Source of the DNA: Xiphydria camelus
Lineage: Eukaryota; Arthropoda; Insecta; Hymenoptera; Xiphydriidae
DNA length: 64,000 nucleotides
Direction of reading: 5' to 3'
Assembly (NCBI GenBank): GCA_963678675.1
Contig: OY783199.1
Span: 20,832,909-20,896,908 of the forward strand
A program made the position numbers and the translations under genes. The notes beneath the pieces were generated by a model. The model made no database searches. It saw only the letters and a list, made by a program, of their open reading frames with translations, and had not been told where the DNA came from. Below, piece after piece: positions 51,301 to 60,135 of the stretch (the stretch's first letter is position 1; every line of letters starts with the position of its first letter).

Positions 51301-53061
51301 CTAGCAATTGTTGCTACCATTTTGCTACCAATAAGCTAAGATTACAATTTGATTTTCGCATATTGATGACAACATGACTGCAACAGGGTTGCTTCCGCAA
51401 GTTTTGTTATCTGGGCAGTTCTACACAATATCGTATACCATATTTGCTACGTTGCAGATCCAATGTCTCATCCTGTACAAGATTTTATTTTTGAGACCGG
51501 ACGTAGGACGATATACAGTAAAGGGATTGGCTGTACGATTGGCTGCATATACCGGAAAGTGTCGATCGAAGGAACCAATCACGCAGAGAGCTCTGTCGAT
51601 CGACACTTTTCGATATACTGCCAATCGTACACTGATTGTGAGAGAAAAGATGGTATATTCAATTAAAAATCTGCGTTTACGAGTGGGAAAATGCAAAATT
51701 GGTTACTCCGACTAATACATTTGATTCTAACGATTAACGGCTATTTGAAGGAATCAGGCTGTAGTTCATTCAAGTCAATATTATTAATCCAAGTAACTTG
51801 ATCTGCTTTGCCCCACCCATAGCCGCCAATTTAATCAAAGTCACTGAATTTTTCTCTCAGTGTGTAGGTATAGCCTATCCTTTTATGACTGTGCCGCCTT
51901 CTATCCTTTCTCGAAGTGGTAGAGCATAATATGATGAATATGGACACGCATTTTTATTAACTAAATAGAGAAGATTATTTTAATGCAAAAAATAAATAAA
52001 TAAACAAAATACCAATTTTTAAAGAAAAAGAAGCCGCCAAAAAGCCGCAATAATTATGCACCAACCCAACAGAATCTTGGATACGTAGAAAAAAAACGCA
52101 AACCGCGACATTTCCAGCGGAACACTTGTATTAAAAGGGCCAGTGATATAATGTCAACGCAGGTGTTGATACGGCATAAACGTGCAAATACGCAACTGAA
52201 GGTATTATTCTTCGGTTGTCTGTGACTGTTCGTAACGTTTCAACTACCCGTGTGCCAGTATAATGATATTCCCCTCATCGAAGAAGGTGGGAAAGGGCTA
52301 TTATTAATTGAGAGCGTTACAACGTTCCAGCGGAAATAAACTAATTTCAAAATAGTTTTAGAATTATTTTTGAAGACGGCGCACACGTCTGTTGGCAGAT
52401 AATTATACTCATAAAATTTGAGGGGACCCCCGTTAATGTTTAAGAAGTCGCTAATTGTAAGACGGAAGCTAATCAAATGTTTATAAGCCCTCGCGTATGA
52501 TTTTGAGCATCGAAGTAGAAATGTTGCATGTCTGCGGAACATGTGTGTTTTGCTTGCGAAGTCTTGAAACATTTCCATAATTGTTATTATATAGTAGATT
52601 TGAAGTGAAAGTAATAGTTTATTCGTGAAAGAATTTAGAAATATTTTTCTTCGTTTTTGCTCTGAGGTGATTTTTAAATATTGGGCCCTTCACACCGTTT
52701 TTCATGGACTGTTAAATGAAATTATACAGCAGCTCATTTTTCACGTATCAACATATTTACGGTAGGTTTTTAATGTGTCATCATTTCAATGTTCGAAGAA
52801 TGTTCCATAATGTATCGGTCTAAATTGGAAGATTTTATTTATGTGGCTATTATTTAAAAATCAGTGGGTCCATTTGACCCATGTGTGACCATCGCGTAAC
52901 TGTACGGACGTGTGACCACGAAGGGTTAAATTAAAAAATGAGAATCTGCTCACATCCTCGCGGCATTTAACCATGCACATAGCCTGTAACACAGCATCCT
53001 TGAAGGTGATCGCACTCGTCGGAAGGGCCCAGAAGAGTGTCAGTAGCAGAGGCAGCTGCAT
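33306..53061 (-). CDS. tor: Receptor tyrosine kinase, torso type, complete
   Basis: Coding exons, 5' to 3' on the minus strand: 53061-52954, 43343-43292, 42409-42264, 41948-41822, 41650-41543, 41283-41216, 40214-40046, 39894-39734, 38881-38758, 38637-38474, 38324-38093, 37577-37380, 36527-36459, 35250-35177, 34840-34626, 33845-33705, 33591-33306. They join in frame to about 813 residues (fly Torso 923). A signal peptide ([17 protein letters not shown]) precedes a short cysteine-rich part and an ectodomain with fibronectin-III-like segments. One TM lies at about 372-392 ([20 protein letters not shown]), followed by a KKKKRR stop-transfer. The split-type kinase has GGGAFG at 458-463, Lys483, a short insert (about 545-585), HRDLAARN with Asp612 and DFG at 630-632. 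Torso binds PTTH or Trunk and signals through Ras/ERK in moulting and terminal patterning. Torso is inferred from FN3-like ectodomain plus PDGFR-like kinase; another FN3-type receptor kinase is possible. Boundaries at 38474/38324 and 37380 were chosen for phase. Confidence 0.82.
33984..34427. mobile_element. MITE family A, copy 2 (torso intron 15)
   Basis: The left end is TCTATTGAAATAATATCATA and the right end TGGGATCTTTTCAATAGGGA, inverted. The interior matches the other copies (ATAGAACGGCGTCTACGGGT, TTCCTATTCGTCCTTCTCAA). It lies between kinase exons 15 and 16 of torso. Confidence 0.8.
35004..35098. mobile_element. 95-bp piggyBac-like MITE in torso intron 14
   Basis: TTAA followed by CACCTTGACTGCGGTAA; the other end is TAACGCAGTCAACGTG followed by TTAA. 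The TTAA at both ends is the target signature of piggyBac-type elements. The inverted ends are imperfect. Confidence 0.65.
35590..35735. repeat. Dispersed repeat, matching 42095-42240
   Basis: TCTTGCACAAGCTATCATGA, CAGAATTTTAGCAATCTTGC and TCATTCTTGCGC recur in order near 42100-42240 (CTTGCACAAGCTATTATGCG, CAATTTCAGCAATCTTGCGA, TCATTCTTATGG). Both copies lie in torso introns in the same orientation. I do not know the class. Confidence 0.6.
35749..36188. mobile_element. Family A-related foldback MITE (torso intron 13)
   Basis: The left end CCACATATCCTTATAACATCC and right end GGATTTTTTATATGGATCTG are inverted. Inversion continues inward: AGCAATTCCAGATACTCACC with GGTGGGTATCTGGAATTGCT, and TGGTAATTACCAATTG near the centre. 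It shares GCAATTCCAGATAC with family A but has different ends. Confidence 0.75.
37653..38087. mobile_element. MITE family A, copy 3, abutting a torso splice donor
   Basis: The left end GTCCCTATTGAAAAAGTATC and the right end GATCTTTTCAATAGGGAC are inverted. The element is 435 bp of the 515-bp intron 11 of torso. Its right end lies five bases from exon 11 (last base 38093), so on the minus strand the sixth intron base, the G of GTATCG, is already the terminal base of the element. The donor still works on paper, since the frame is preserved across the intron. Confidence 0.85.
39125..39262. repeat. Degenerate tandem array, about 27-bp unit
   Basis: Five successive units share the phrase TGGCATTTTNTATAATACAG: GGCATTTTGCAATACAGTCA, GGCATTTTCTATAGTACAGC, TATTCTTTATAATACAGCTA, CATATTTTATAATACCGGCA, CGGTTTGTACAATACAATCA. 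It lies in torso intron 8. Similar phrases recur loosely at 36830-36960. Confidence 0.6.
39439..39655. mobile_element. Family B foldback MITE, copy 3 (torso intron 8)
   Basis: CCATGTGAGGCTAAGCTTAA at the left, and GAGTAAGTTTAGTCTCATATGA at the right (last 20 bases inverted to the left end), with TA on each side. It ends about 78 bp from torso exon 8 (39734). The frame of exon 8 runs straight on into the element without a stop. Confidence 0.85.
40302..40564. mobile_element. piggyBac-like MITE in torso intron 6
   Basis: TTAA then CCCTAGAGCGGTACACATGG; the other end is CCATGTGTACCGTCATAGGG then TTAA. CCCTA ends with a duplicated TTAA target are the piggyBac hallmark. 263 bp, non-coding. Confidence 0.8.
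41699..41786. mobile_element. 88-bp foldback in torso intron 4
   Basis: GGGGAGACCGAGGTAAGTTG is mirrored by CCAACTTCCGGTCTCCCC. It takes up half of the 171-bp intron between exons 4 and 5. Confidence 0.7.
42686..42890. mobile_element. Diverged family B foldback (torso intron 2)
   Basis: AGCTTCAACCACTATTATCTCG is mirrored by CCGATAATCGTGGTTGAAGT (the first string cut to its last 20 matches the inverse). AAACTTTTGGACTAATTTGG corresponds to the middle of the intact copies. Ends are decayed. Confidence 0.5.
43676..43900. mobile_element. Family B foldback MITE, copy 4 (torso intron 1)
   Basis: The right end TTTTAGCCTCACATGG followed by TA is intact. The left half is recognisable from GAAACTTCAATAACTACCAT, but its outermost TIR is degraded. 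Confidence 0.65.
44041..44289. mobile_element. MITE with TIR CAGAGAAAAAGAATTAGTTG
   Basis: The left end CAGAGAAAAAGAATTAGTTG (then GATCC) is mirrored by CCAATTAATTCTTTCTCTCTG; both are followed inward by GCGGGGTCGCAAGTAATTATT and its inverse. It lies in torso intron 1. Confidence 0.8.
45260..45630. mobile_element. MITE with TIR CAGGGTATTCCAGGTTGAGC
   Basis: The left end is CAGGGTATTCCAGGTTGAGC; the right end is GCTCAACCTGGAACACCCTG; TA flanks both. A preceding GTCA tetramer run (45228-45243) and the 44.9-45.2 kb sequence may belong to another element. Confidence 0.85.
48369..48673. mobile_element. MITE with TIR TTGGTAGGCGCACTCCGTCC
   Basis: The left end TTGGTAGGCGCACTCCGTCC is mirrored by GGATAAGGTGCGCCTACCAA. 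AAAATCCGAACCAAAT with ATTTGGTTCGGATCTT continues the inversion. It lies in torso intron 1. Confidence 0.8.
49318..49333. repeat. Poly-C homopolymer tract
   Basis: About 15 consecutive C residues in torso intron 1. The length is uncertain for the usual homopolymer reasons. Confidence 0.85.
51532..51631. repeat. 100-bp foldback in torso intron 1
   Basis: TGTACGATTGGCTGCATATA and GGAAAGTGTCGATCG are mirrored by CGATCGACACTTTTCGATAT and ACTGCCAATCGTACA, with a loop of about 40 bp. It is probably the core of a decayed element; wider ends were not found. Confidence 0.7.
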
Positions 53062-53500
53062 CTTCTTTTTATTTAATGAATTTCACTCGATAACAATATA
53101 ACACGTTGCACATAGAATCACGAGTAGATTGCAATCATCGCGAAATTACGCACGCGGTCATATTTATTACATTGGCGCAACTTTGGGCGCGTTCAATGTA
53201 CGAGCTTCTATTTTAATTCGAAAGGTCACTATTTTCATTTATGAAACACGAAGTTATTATTTATTACCTACTCGGTATGAATGACGAATCATTATTAGCG
53301 GTAAATCAAAGAATTATTAATCACTGCCCCGGTAGCAAAGAGTCTTTCGTCAAAATTACGCGAAATCTCACACTTTTGGACATTTCAAACGAAAATATAT
53401 TTTCTCGAGTTCACACACATCGAATCAGATAACGCAGGCAACTGTAATACGTACAATCTTATCGCACTCGTATTTACATACGATCGATGAAGCTGCAGTA

Positions 53501-53613
53501 CACTAAAAGAAATATGTAGTAGTTTTGACCAAATCGACGGCTATAGGTGGAGGAATGTAGATTTAGTTACTTGGATTAATAATTGACTCGAATGGACTGC
53601 AGCCAGTTTCCTT

Positions 53614-53645
<32 letters not shown>

Positions 53646-54063
53646 AATATAGCTGTTAATCGTTACCCACACGAAACACTACACTTAGAAAAAAATTTGG
53701 TTGAAGGATTTAGTTGGTTTCGATTATTCGAAACAATAATATATTTACGTGAATTAAGGAAATTTTGTTTATTTCGATACTCGTTCGTTCACACAAGCAT
53801 ACGCATAATCAATGTGAGGTAATATTAATCACACTAAGAAAATAATTAGATAATTGTTTCAACAGCATACAAATAATCATATATGGCGAACCAAATATGC
53901 AAAGTTATAACAACTCAATATCTATTTAGAGTGATTAAGCATATATTAGTTGCGAATGAATGAGTATTGGATTGAAAATAATTATATAAATTTAGAAATG
54001 ATTTATTTGCTTGAACTAATTCAAACAAACTAAATTGATTCAACCAAGTTTTGTTCCCAGTGT
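53501..54063. mobile_element. Possible decayed MITE with CACTRARAGAAA ends
   Basis: The left end is CACTAAAAGAAATATGTAGT; the right end is GTTTTGTTCCCAGTG followed by TA. Other CTCAGTGTA ends nearby (51866, 54880, 55070) suggest a family with TIR CACTGAGAGAAAAA. The match is weak. Confidence 0.35.
53613..53645. repeat. CA dinucleotide microsatellite
   Basis: A CACATACACACAC run of about 30 bp upstream of torso. Confidence 0.95.
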
Positions 54064-54163
54064 ATATATGATATACGTGAATTTTATATAAATGCCGCTA
54101 TGTGTTACGCATATATATATTTTTTTTTGTTGGGGCAAAGAAACATATAGTAGAATCAACTAA

Positions 54164-54345
54164 ACGTTTATTTGTATATTACTAACTAAATATTTTATCG
54201 GTTCAGATAATATTTATATGTCCCAACAAAATATTTTTCTCGATAAACTATATCAACTTTAAACAATAAAACATTTTGTTAGGACAAATAGTATTACTCG
54301 AGCCAATAAAATATTTAGTTATTACAGTAATGTACAAATAAACGT
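54164..54345. mobile_element. Foldback element with 80-nt arms
   Basis: ACGTTTATTTGTATATTACT is mirrored by AGTAATGTACAAATAAACGT. Inversion continues through AACTAAATATTTTATCGG and CCAATAAAATATTTAGTT to the centre near 54255. Confidence 0.8.
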
Positions 54346-55501
54346 CCTGATGGAAAAGTTTCTCTAATAAATTTCTGAAAAACTGATATTTTGATTTTTT
54401 TCTGATTATAGCAATTGAAACATTTTTAGATATTTTCAAGGAAGTGTCAGTTTGTCAGAGTAAGTTGGAGAAATTTCCAGAAATATCCGTTTTTTTATCA
54501 TTCAAAAACTTGTAAAACATCCTGGTAAACTCAGACAAATATTTGACAAAACACTAACAAATTCTGAAAAATTGTTGGCGAACTCGGAAATTCAGTCACT
54601 GTATGAAAAATTCTAACTTCTGTAAAAATACATACAGACATTTTCAGAAATCTTGTAGAAGTTTACACATTTTTTCCCAAATATAATATACCTATGTCAG
54701 TGTATGTTAGACTTTTTCAAAAGTTTTTTGCATGATAGAAAAATTGATATTTTTGGACACTTCTCTGACCTTCCCTAGCAAACTCTGATACTTTCTTCAA
54801 AATGTCTGAAAACGTTCCAATTACTACAAAAAGTCAGCACCAGGGCGTTCAGTTGATTCTACTAAATTTTTCTCTCAGTGTATAGTATACGTATATTAGC
54901 CGGTTATTTAGCTCTGTTTTCTACATTAATTTTACATATAATTACGTATATCATACGTAAGTGTGTCGTATGGGATATAACCAAATTTATTAGTCTAAAC
55001 AACTAATTCTGCATTCCCCCACCCGTAAACGCAGATTTAATTGAATAAACCATTTTTTTTCGCTCAGTGTAAATACCGCCGAACTTTCAGGGCTACCGAC
55101 GAGGAAGACAAACTCAGGGAAAAAAAGAAAAAAAAAACCCAAAGCGTCGTCGCGAGCCGGCGTAGCCCGATACACACACATTCGTATATATATATTTCAC
55201 TCTCTAATCGCGCACAACTGTCTCACCACTAAACCACTGTGGAACGGCACACGCGGCGATATGCCCCGACGAAGGTGGAAACGATGAGTAGGTGCGTGCG
55301 CTAATCTGACAGTCGAATAAGGTATAACGCAATCGAGTCAGATGTGTCATCAACGTAGCGTGTAAGAAATATTACCGCCGGTACTTGACTGCTTCGCTAA
55401 ACAGTCCAAGTCATAGAATGTCTGATATGCCCGCGCATTCTGTCAGTTTTCAAGTAACTCGTAACATGTAGTGCTCGTCTTTCGCGGAGATTTTAATTCC
55501 T

Positions 55502-55798
55502 TTAAAAATTGCAGTAATCAAAATAACGTTCAGAATAGCAATCAAACATTTCCGTACTCGCGTACAACTGATGCGTAGGATTTTTGATGTTCACGTTTAT
55601 TTCTTTGTGACGATGCGCGACCACGTGCGCTCGGATCACCGCGGTGCATGCCGGCCTCTCAATCTTATCGCCGACTCTGCCGTGAACCGGAAGAGCGGAG
55701 GATATCGTCATGCGGCATTCGGGGCAATTTCTTCTTTCCACGAGATACAAAAAGTTGTCGACGTCGAATCGACTCCGAAATGCAATCGCGCGCGACAC
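55502..55798 (-). CDS. Unrecognised candidate exon or small ORF
   Basis: This open stretch on the minus strand has fairly gene-like codon use. It includes VERRNCPECRMTISSALPVH and KIERPACTAVIRAHVVAHRH, with a CPEC pair, before an in-frame stop at 55502. The first codons may not be coding. The opposite strand is open over 193 codons (55571-56152), and the island is CpG-rich, so both frames may be composition artefacts of a promoter. I see no family match. Confidence 0.15.
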   Translation of the reverse strand: MSRAIAFRSRFDVDNFLYLVERRNCPECRMTISSALPVHGRVGDKIERPACTAVIRAHVVAHRHKEINVNIKNPTHQLYASTEMFDCYSERYFDYCNF

Positions 55799-56145
55799 GC
55801 GATGATGCTTCGTTTACTCGCTTCCGATCGCGTTCGAACTTCTATTCATCCTCAGCCCGCGCACCGTTTAGTTCACGCGACGCAACCCGCGTTTGAGAAA
55901 GCGCGCTGGCTCGCGCATGCTTTATCTCTATCGCGAAAAACGAGTCAAACTCGTACCCCTATTATTGACACAGTTATCCGTGCGACTTCGGACGCGATGA
56001 GACCACATGGCTCCCTCCTCCGACCATTGTGGGAGGTCAAAAGAAGTTTGCACTTCCGGTCGCGCGTTCGCTGCCGGAGGAAACGAGCGAATAGTTTGAA
56101 TGGTCGACGGAGCGAGACGCGAGTGACAGCTTGGTATTCGGAGCC

Positions 56146-56732
56146 TTATTGAACAGATCCTATAGATTCCCATAGACATTTTCTATGGGGATCTGATATG
56201 CTTTTGGCACAATAATTGAAGAGTATAACTTCTAAAGGGTCTAAGTGCCATATTTGCAAAAAAATATATATTTTGCTTGAAAACGGTTGTAAGTGCAAAC
56301 TCCAATGCACCTGAGAAGGGTCTATGTACAAAAGCATACGTAGACCCTTTAGAAGTTATACTTTTTAATTCCAGATATACATTAGAAAGTTTTGAGAAGG
56401 ACGAATAGGAATGTGTATCTGAGATGATGAAAATATAGGTATTTATCGAATTTTATGTGTCCGTAAAAACAAGTAAAATTCTATAAAGATAATAGAGACC
56501 TGTACACACGCCATTCTATTTGTAATTACTAATGGAACTTTACAAGGTTTTATTTGTTTCAACAGATACACATAGAATCCAATACATTCCCATTCATCTC
56601 TCAGATTTTTATAAGAGAGCATCTGGAATTGTTGTGTCAAAAGCACATCAAATTCCCATCCGGGAATTCTATGGGGATTTAAAAAGTTTTCTATCAGAAT
56701 CTGTAAGAATTTATGATACTTTTTCAATAGTG
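56146..56732. mobile_element. MITE family A, copy 4, with a nested MITE
   Basis: The left end is TTGAACAGATCCTATAGATT and the right end GATACTTTTTCAATAG; the interior matches copies 1-3 in reverse (GAAGGACGAATAGGAATG). Its length is increased by the insertion at 56222-56362. Confidence 0.75.
56222..56362. mobile_element. 141-bp MITE with perfect 22-bp TIRs, nested in family A copy 4
   Basis: The left end begins AGTATAACTTCTAAAGGGTC and the right end finishes GACCCTTTAGAAGTTATACT; the TIRs are identical over 22 bases. The sequence on either side is family A, which identifies this as a later insertion. Confidence 0.85.
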
Positions 56733-57386
56733 AGGCTCTGATAATTACAGGGGTAAAATATAGGCGAAAAGTAATTGTAAAGAAATGGCATAAACAATTC
56801 CTGATTCGGTTAGAATTAGAATTTAATTCTGTAGATTCACTTTATATTGGTTTCGAAATCAACTAGTATTTAGGTAACATTAGTTAGTTTCATTATTGCA
56901 TTACTTTTCATGCGAGACTCTACCGAATCTCTTGATATATAAAGTAACAAAATACGCAGGATTACTTTGTATTACTTCCTCATCAGTAAGATGAGTGACC
57001 CAGGTAATAAAAATATAACATTCATGTGCCTTCAATTAACAGAAATATTTATCTAAATAATAGGGGATAATAAAGATATTCAAGTGAATAAACTACGATA
57101 AGTTAATAAAAGGATATTTGAGGATTTAAGACATTCACCTTGACGTAAGACGCGGAGAAATACAAGACTAACGTAATAAAAATAAAGTAAGAATATCTCA
57201 TGTACAAAGAATCATGGAATTCAAATGAGGAAAATCCAAGTATAGCGACGAAATGGATAAGGCTTTTTTTCAAATCGATTTATTTACAGACATTATGAGG
57301 GTACGCGGTGAACAGTTTCACCGGTATTATGAATAACAATTTGGTCAGGAATGTGAGGTTATATCAGATCATTCCTCGCTGATTAT

Positions 57387-57491
57387 TTATTTGGAGTAAT
57401 TCGCGTTGATGTAGTGGAAGAGGAACACCAAGAAGAATAGCGTAACTCCCAAAATATTCGAGAAGACCGCCAGTTGCACGTCGGTAATCAT
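57387..57491 (-). CDS. Ost4: Oligosaccharyltransferase subunit OST4, complete
   Basis: 34 residues beginning [20 protein letters not shown] and ending HYINANYSK. Ost4 is a minimal single-pass ER membrane protein that stabilises the catalytic STT3 subunit in the oligosaccharyltransferase complex, which transfers glycans to Asn-X-Ser/Thr sequons. The MITDVQLA start, one central membrane helix and HYINAN end match the family, and the length is normal (about 35-40). The ATG at 57491 is preceded directly by TTTGCTTTCAG, a good splice acceptor. The transcript therefore probably has a non-coding first exon upstream and an intron ending at the start codon. An open frame continues 26 codons upstream through the intron but is not conserved sequence. 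The stop TAA lies within AAATAAATAA, so a polyadenylation signal may overlap it. Confidence 0.95.
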   Translation of the reverse strand: MITDVQLAVFSNILGVTLFFLVFLFHYINANYSK

Positions 57492-58259
57492 CTGAAAGCA
57501 AAAAGCAATGCCGATTGTAGTGTGTTTGACGTGTTCCACGTATGCTGAAATCCACCATTTTATTTTCATTCAAACGACCAATGCATTCCACACGAGTTGT
57601 GCACGAAAAATTGCATTTAATCGAAACGGTGATACTATGAGAAATATTCGTTTACCTCGATCAGCGGAATTTAGCGAACGTTCTCGAGAATTTTAGAAAA
57701 GCAACACACTGCAACTGACACTCCACCTTTTCACCTAGTATAATCTGATTTTGACCATTGATTCTGTGTACTGAGTTGGATGACTCGTTCTACATTACAT
57801 TTAGCAACAGCGCTGTTTCGTAACTTTTGATTGATCGAGATTTTAAGAAAGTATTTCATCAACAGAGACGCTATGCTATCGTACTATCAAGAACTTTGCT
57901 AATTTTGTTCTTTATTAGATGGCAAATCTATTTCCATTTATACTTTTCCTGTCAAATATAAGTTTGCCACCTTTTTTTAATCACGCCTCCGATCAATAGA
58001 TGTCCTATTCGTATCTGTTGTGGAATGAAGGAAACCTGCAATACCGAGGGAGTTATAGGTAGACGCCATTGCAAAATTGGCCTCGCCTTCGAAATATTCA
58101 AAATTTGCAATGACTTCAAATATTCCATCGCATCCCAGCTGCCTCATTCAAAAAAAATCGTGCGGTAATACTGCGCTCGATAATCAACGTAATATGTAAG
58201 ACGCGTAGACGCGCGCAAAGATCACCGAAATCGCGCGCAAGTCACATGCCGTGACAGCA
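57492..58259. promoter_or_regulatory. Region between Ost4 and the Vha44 5' end
   Basis: It contains the 5' UTR intron of Ost4 and presumably its promoter, facing away from Vha44. No coding exon is visible. CpG density rises from about 58150, marking the likely shared promoter area. Confidence 0.4.
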
Positions 58260-58443
58260 CTGTTTGCGGTGTGGCAGTCAGCTGTTCGTTTAGTTGTCGG
58301 GCGGGTCGCGAGACAGCAGCACCCCATCACGTGAGACAATGGCTTCGGTAACGGACGAGTAGACGTACAATTCTTGAGAATTTCGCGAGAAATTCAATCA
58401 TTTCCCGAGTCGAGCGGACTTCGGTGGGACTCAACGTGATCAG
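58260..58443 (+). other. Probable non-coding first exon of Vha44
   Basis: The CpG-rich sequence ends in ATCAG before GTAAAC (58444), a good donor. The next suitable acceptor, TTTTCCAG at 60097, leads into the coding exon. It contains a seven-codon upstream frame (ATG at 58339, TAG ending 58362). The start of the exon is not determinable by eye, and the pairing is inferred. Confidence 0.4.
58327..58334. promoter_or_regulatory. CLEAR-type E-box TCACGTGA
   Basis: A perfect palindrome TCACGTGA within the presumed Vha44 promoter or first exon. TFEB/MITF factors, including fly Mitf, bind such sites upstream of V-ATPase genes. Confidence 0.5.
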
Positions 58444-58899
58444 GTAAACCGCGGTGCATTTTTCCGCGTCGATTCTTCAAAGATACCCGAGACACGAGCG
58501 GACCAGGAAGCGACGTTAACCCAAATTGAACAATCTGTCCGCCGCCTTCGCCCTTCGTCGTACACGTTCGGTGGCAGCGAGCACTGACGACCGCGAATTT
58601 CCCGATCACGCTGACCGTTTTTCGTACGATGCGTTGTGTCCGAACGCTCGATCGTGACATATTCGCGCCACGTCGCGCTATTGATTTTTCGGAGCGTCCC
58701 GAAGCCAGGCGCGGCTCGGGCGACAGCCTGTCGCCTCGGAATGAAACGTCTCGTCTGCTAGCAACGTCTCAAGGACATCCCGTTCCATTTAAACGGACGT
58801 CCTTACGCTACACTCCGATAGTTTATTTCCTTATTTCTATATCGATCGCGGAACGGCTTCTGCGTACCTCTCGTGCATTTGTGATGGATTTCGATCCGT

Positions 58900-58908
58900 G
58901 TCACGTGG
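58900..58908. promoter_or_regulatory. Second CLEAR-type site GTCACGTGG
   Basis: It matches the CLEAR consensus GTCACGTGAC over GTCACGTG. It lies about 570 bp downstream of the first site, in what would be intron 1 of Vha44. Confidence 0.4.
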
Positions 58909-59293
58909 AAAGCGTGCTAAATTACGTAATGCTTCACGAGGGACGATAAAGTGCCACACCCCCTTCTGCCTTTTGACTCGTCGGTCACGGTTCGCTGCTC
59001 CGGTCGTTTTTAATTTCGTTAAACCGATGAAGTTTGTAGTGTCCGTGACATTTTATAATTGGTGGTGGCATGAACGTTTTAATTTATTATTCGTACGTAC
59101 GCGTAAAGTTTTACCCGGGTTCATTTAGCTTTGCTTATAAAACCAGAGTATCCCTACATTTACTCTCAGGAGACTAATATCGCACTTTCGATAATTTTCT
59201 TATGGACTGCTTTCATTTAATTGGCTGAAAACACTATTGCTCTGATTATTATAATCGATCCTCTGTGATTCATTCATAATAACAGTCGAATAG

Positions 59294-59836
59294 CAGGGCT
59301 CCCACTGGGTCATTTTTTTCAATCAAGTCAGTAGAAAGTCATTGTTATTTTTAAAAGTCATTAAAAGTGTATTTTTAAGATTTTGTTCCGAATGTTCGTC
59401 AAATAATTTCACAATACCTTCCCGTCACTAAAACACTGCAACAATTCGTATGAATTCTCAGTGTCGAGATGGTTTTGCTATCAGAGTGCCCAGATTCTGT
59501 AAATCATTATGATGGCGCGTAATAAGTAGTCGGTATCGTTGCGCGTGTACTTGTAGTATGGGAAAAGGTTTGTTAAGGTATTTATTCGTTAAAGAGTGAT
59601 CTAATTTCTTGTGTTTTTATGAAATATAAATTATTTCGATTACAAATCTTAATCACTTTCTTTCAATATTATTTCCTTAAAACTACGAAATTTATTACAA
59701 ACACCATTAGTCTGCCTTTTCTCATTCCATTATAATGCTCAAATGAGAAAAAATTGGTCAATTTTTGTCATTTTTTTCAAATAAGGAATCATCAAAACCC
59801 ACTTTATTTTGAACATCTGACTGAATGAGAGCCCTG
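59294..59836. mobile_element. hAT-like MITE in Vha44 intron 1
   Basis: The left end CAGGGCTCCCACTGGGTCA is mirrored by TGACTGAATGAGAGCCCTG. GAATAG occurs immediately on both sides (59288-59293, 59837-59842). CAGGGCTC-type ends recall hAT elements, though those usually duplicate 8 bp. 543 bp, non-coding. Confidence 0.75.
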
Positions 59837-60135
59837 GAATAGTTTATTGAAATTACCATGGATATAATGATTTTTGGCTTGTAATTTTTTGATGCTGCAC
59901 TAGTCAATGTAGCTCCACAAATTGTAAATTGTATTCGAGCCAATATCTGATTGCATTGTATATTGATAGAAGTAAGCAGCATTAAGCTTCAGTGCTTCAT
60001 GCATTTATAGGAAACGTCGATCTCTAGATACATCAATCAGATTTAACTAGATTTGTCCAGTCTATCTCAATCTTGATGATTTTGTAACATTTTCCAGGAG
60101 TAACGAAAGAGCAGTTCCAAGGAAAACTCCATAAA

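Larger units (their letters stand above)
43344..52953 (-). other. First intron of torso, 9.6 kb, repeat-filled
   Basis: It separates the signal-peptide exon from the rest of the gene and is about ten times longer than any other intron of the gene. It holds the foldback elements listed at 43676, 44041, 45260, 48369 and 51532. 46566-46800, 47450-47740 (with two copies of TATTACTGATAAAATACNC) and 49500-50800 are AT-rich and repetitive. I see no exon on either strand. Confidence 0.6.
53062..57386. other. Intergenic stretch upstream of torso
   Basis: It holds the torso promoter, which I cannot pinpoint, a CA repeat, several foldback elements and a CpG-rich island at about 55.5-56.1 kb with open frames on both strands (see the candidate exon). 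Several sequences end in the phrase CTCAGTGTA (near 51866, 54880, 55070), suggesting a further decayed MITE family. Confidence 0.5.

Noticed and set aside
51374..51715. Frames on both strands sharing RKVSI-like peptides
   Set aside because: They arise from the 51532-51631 foldback.
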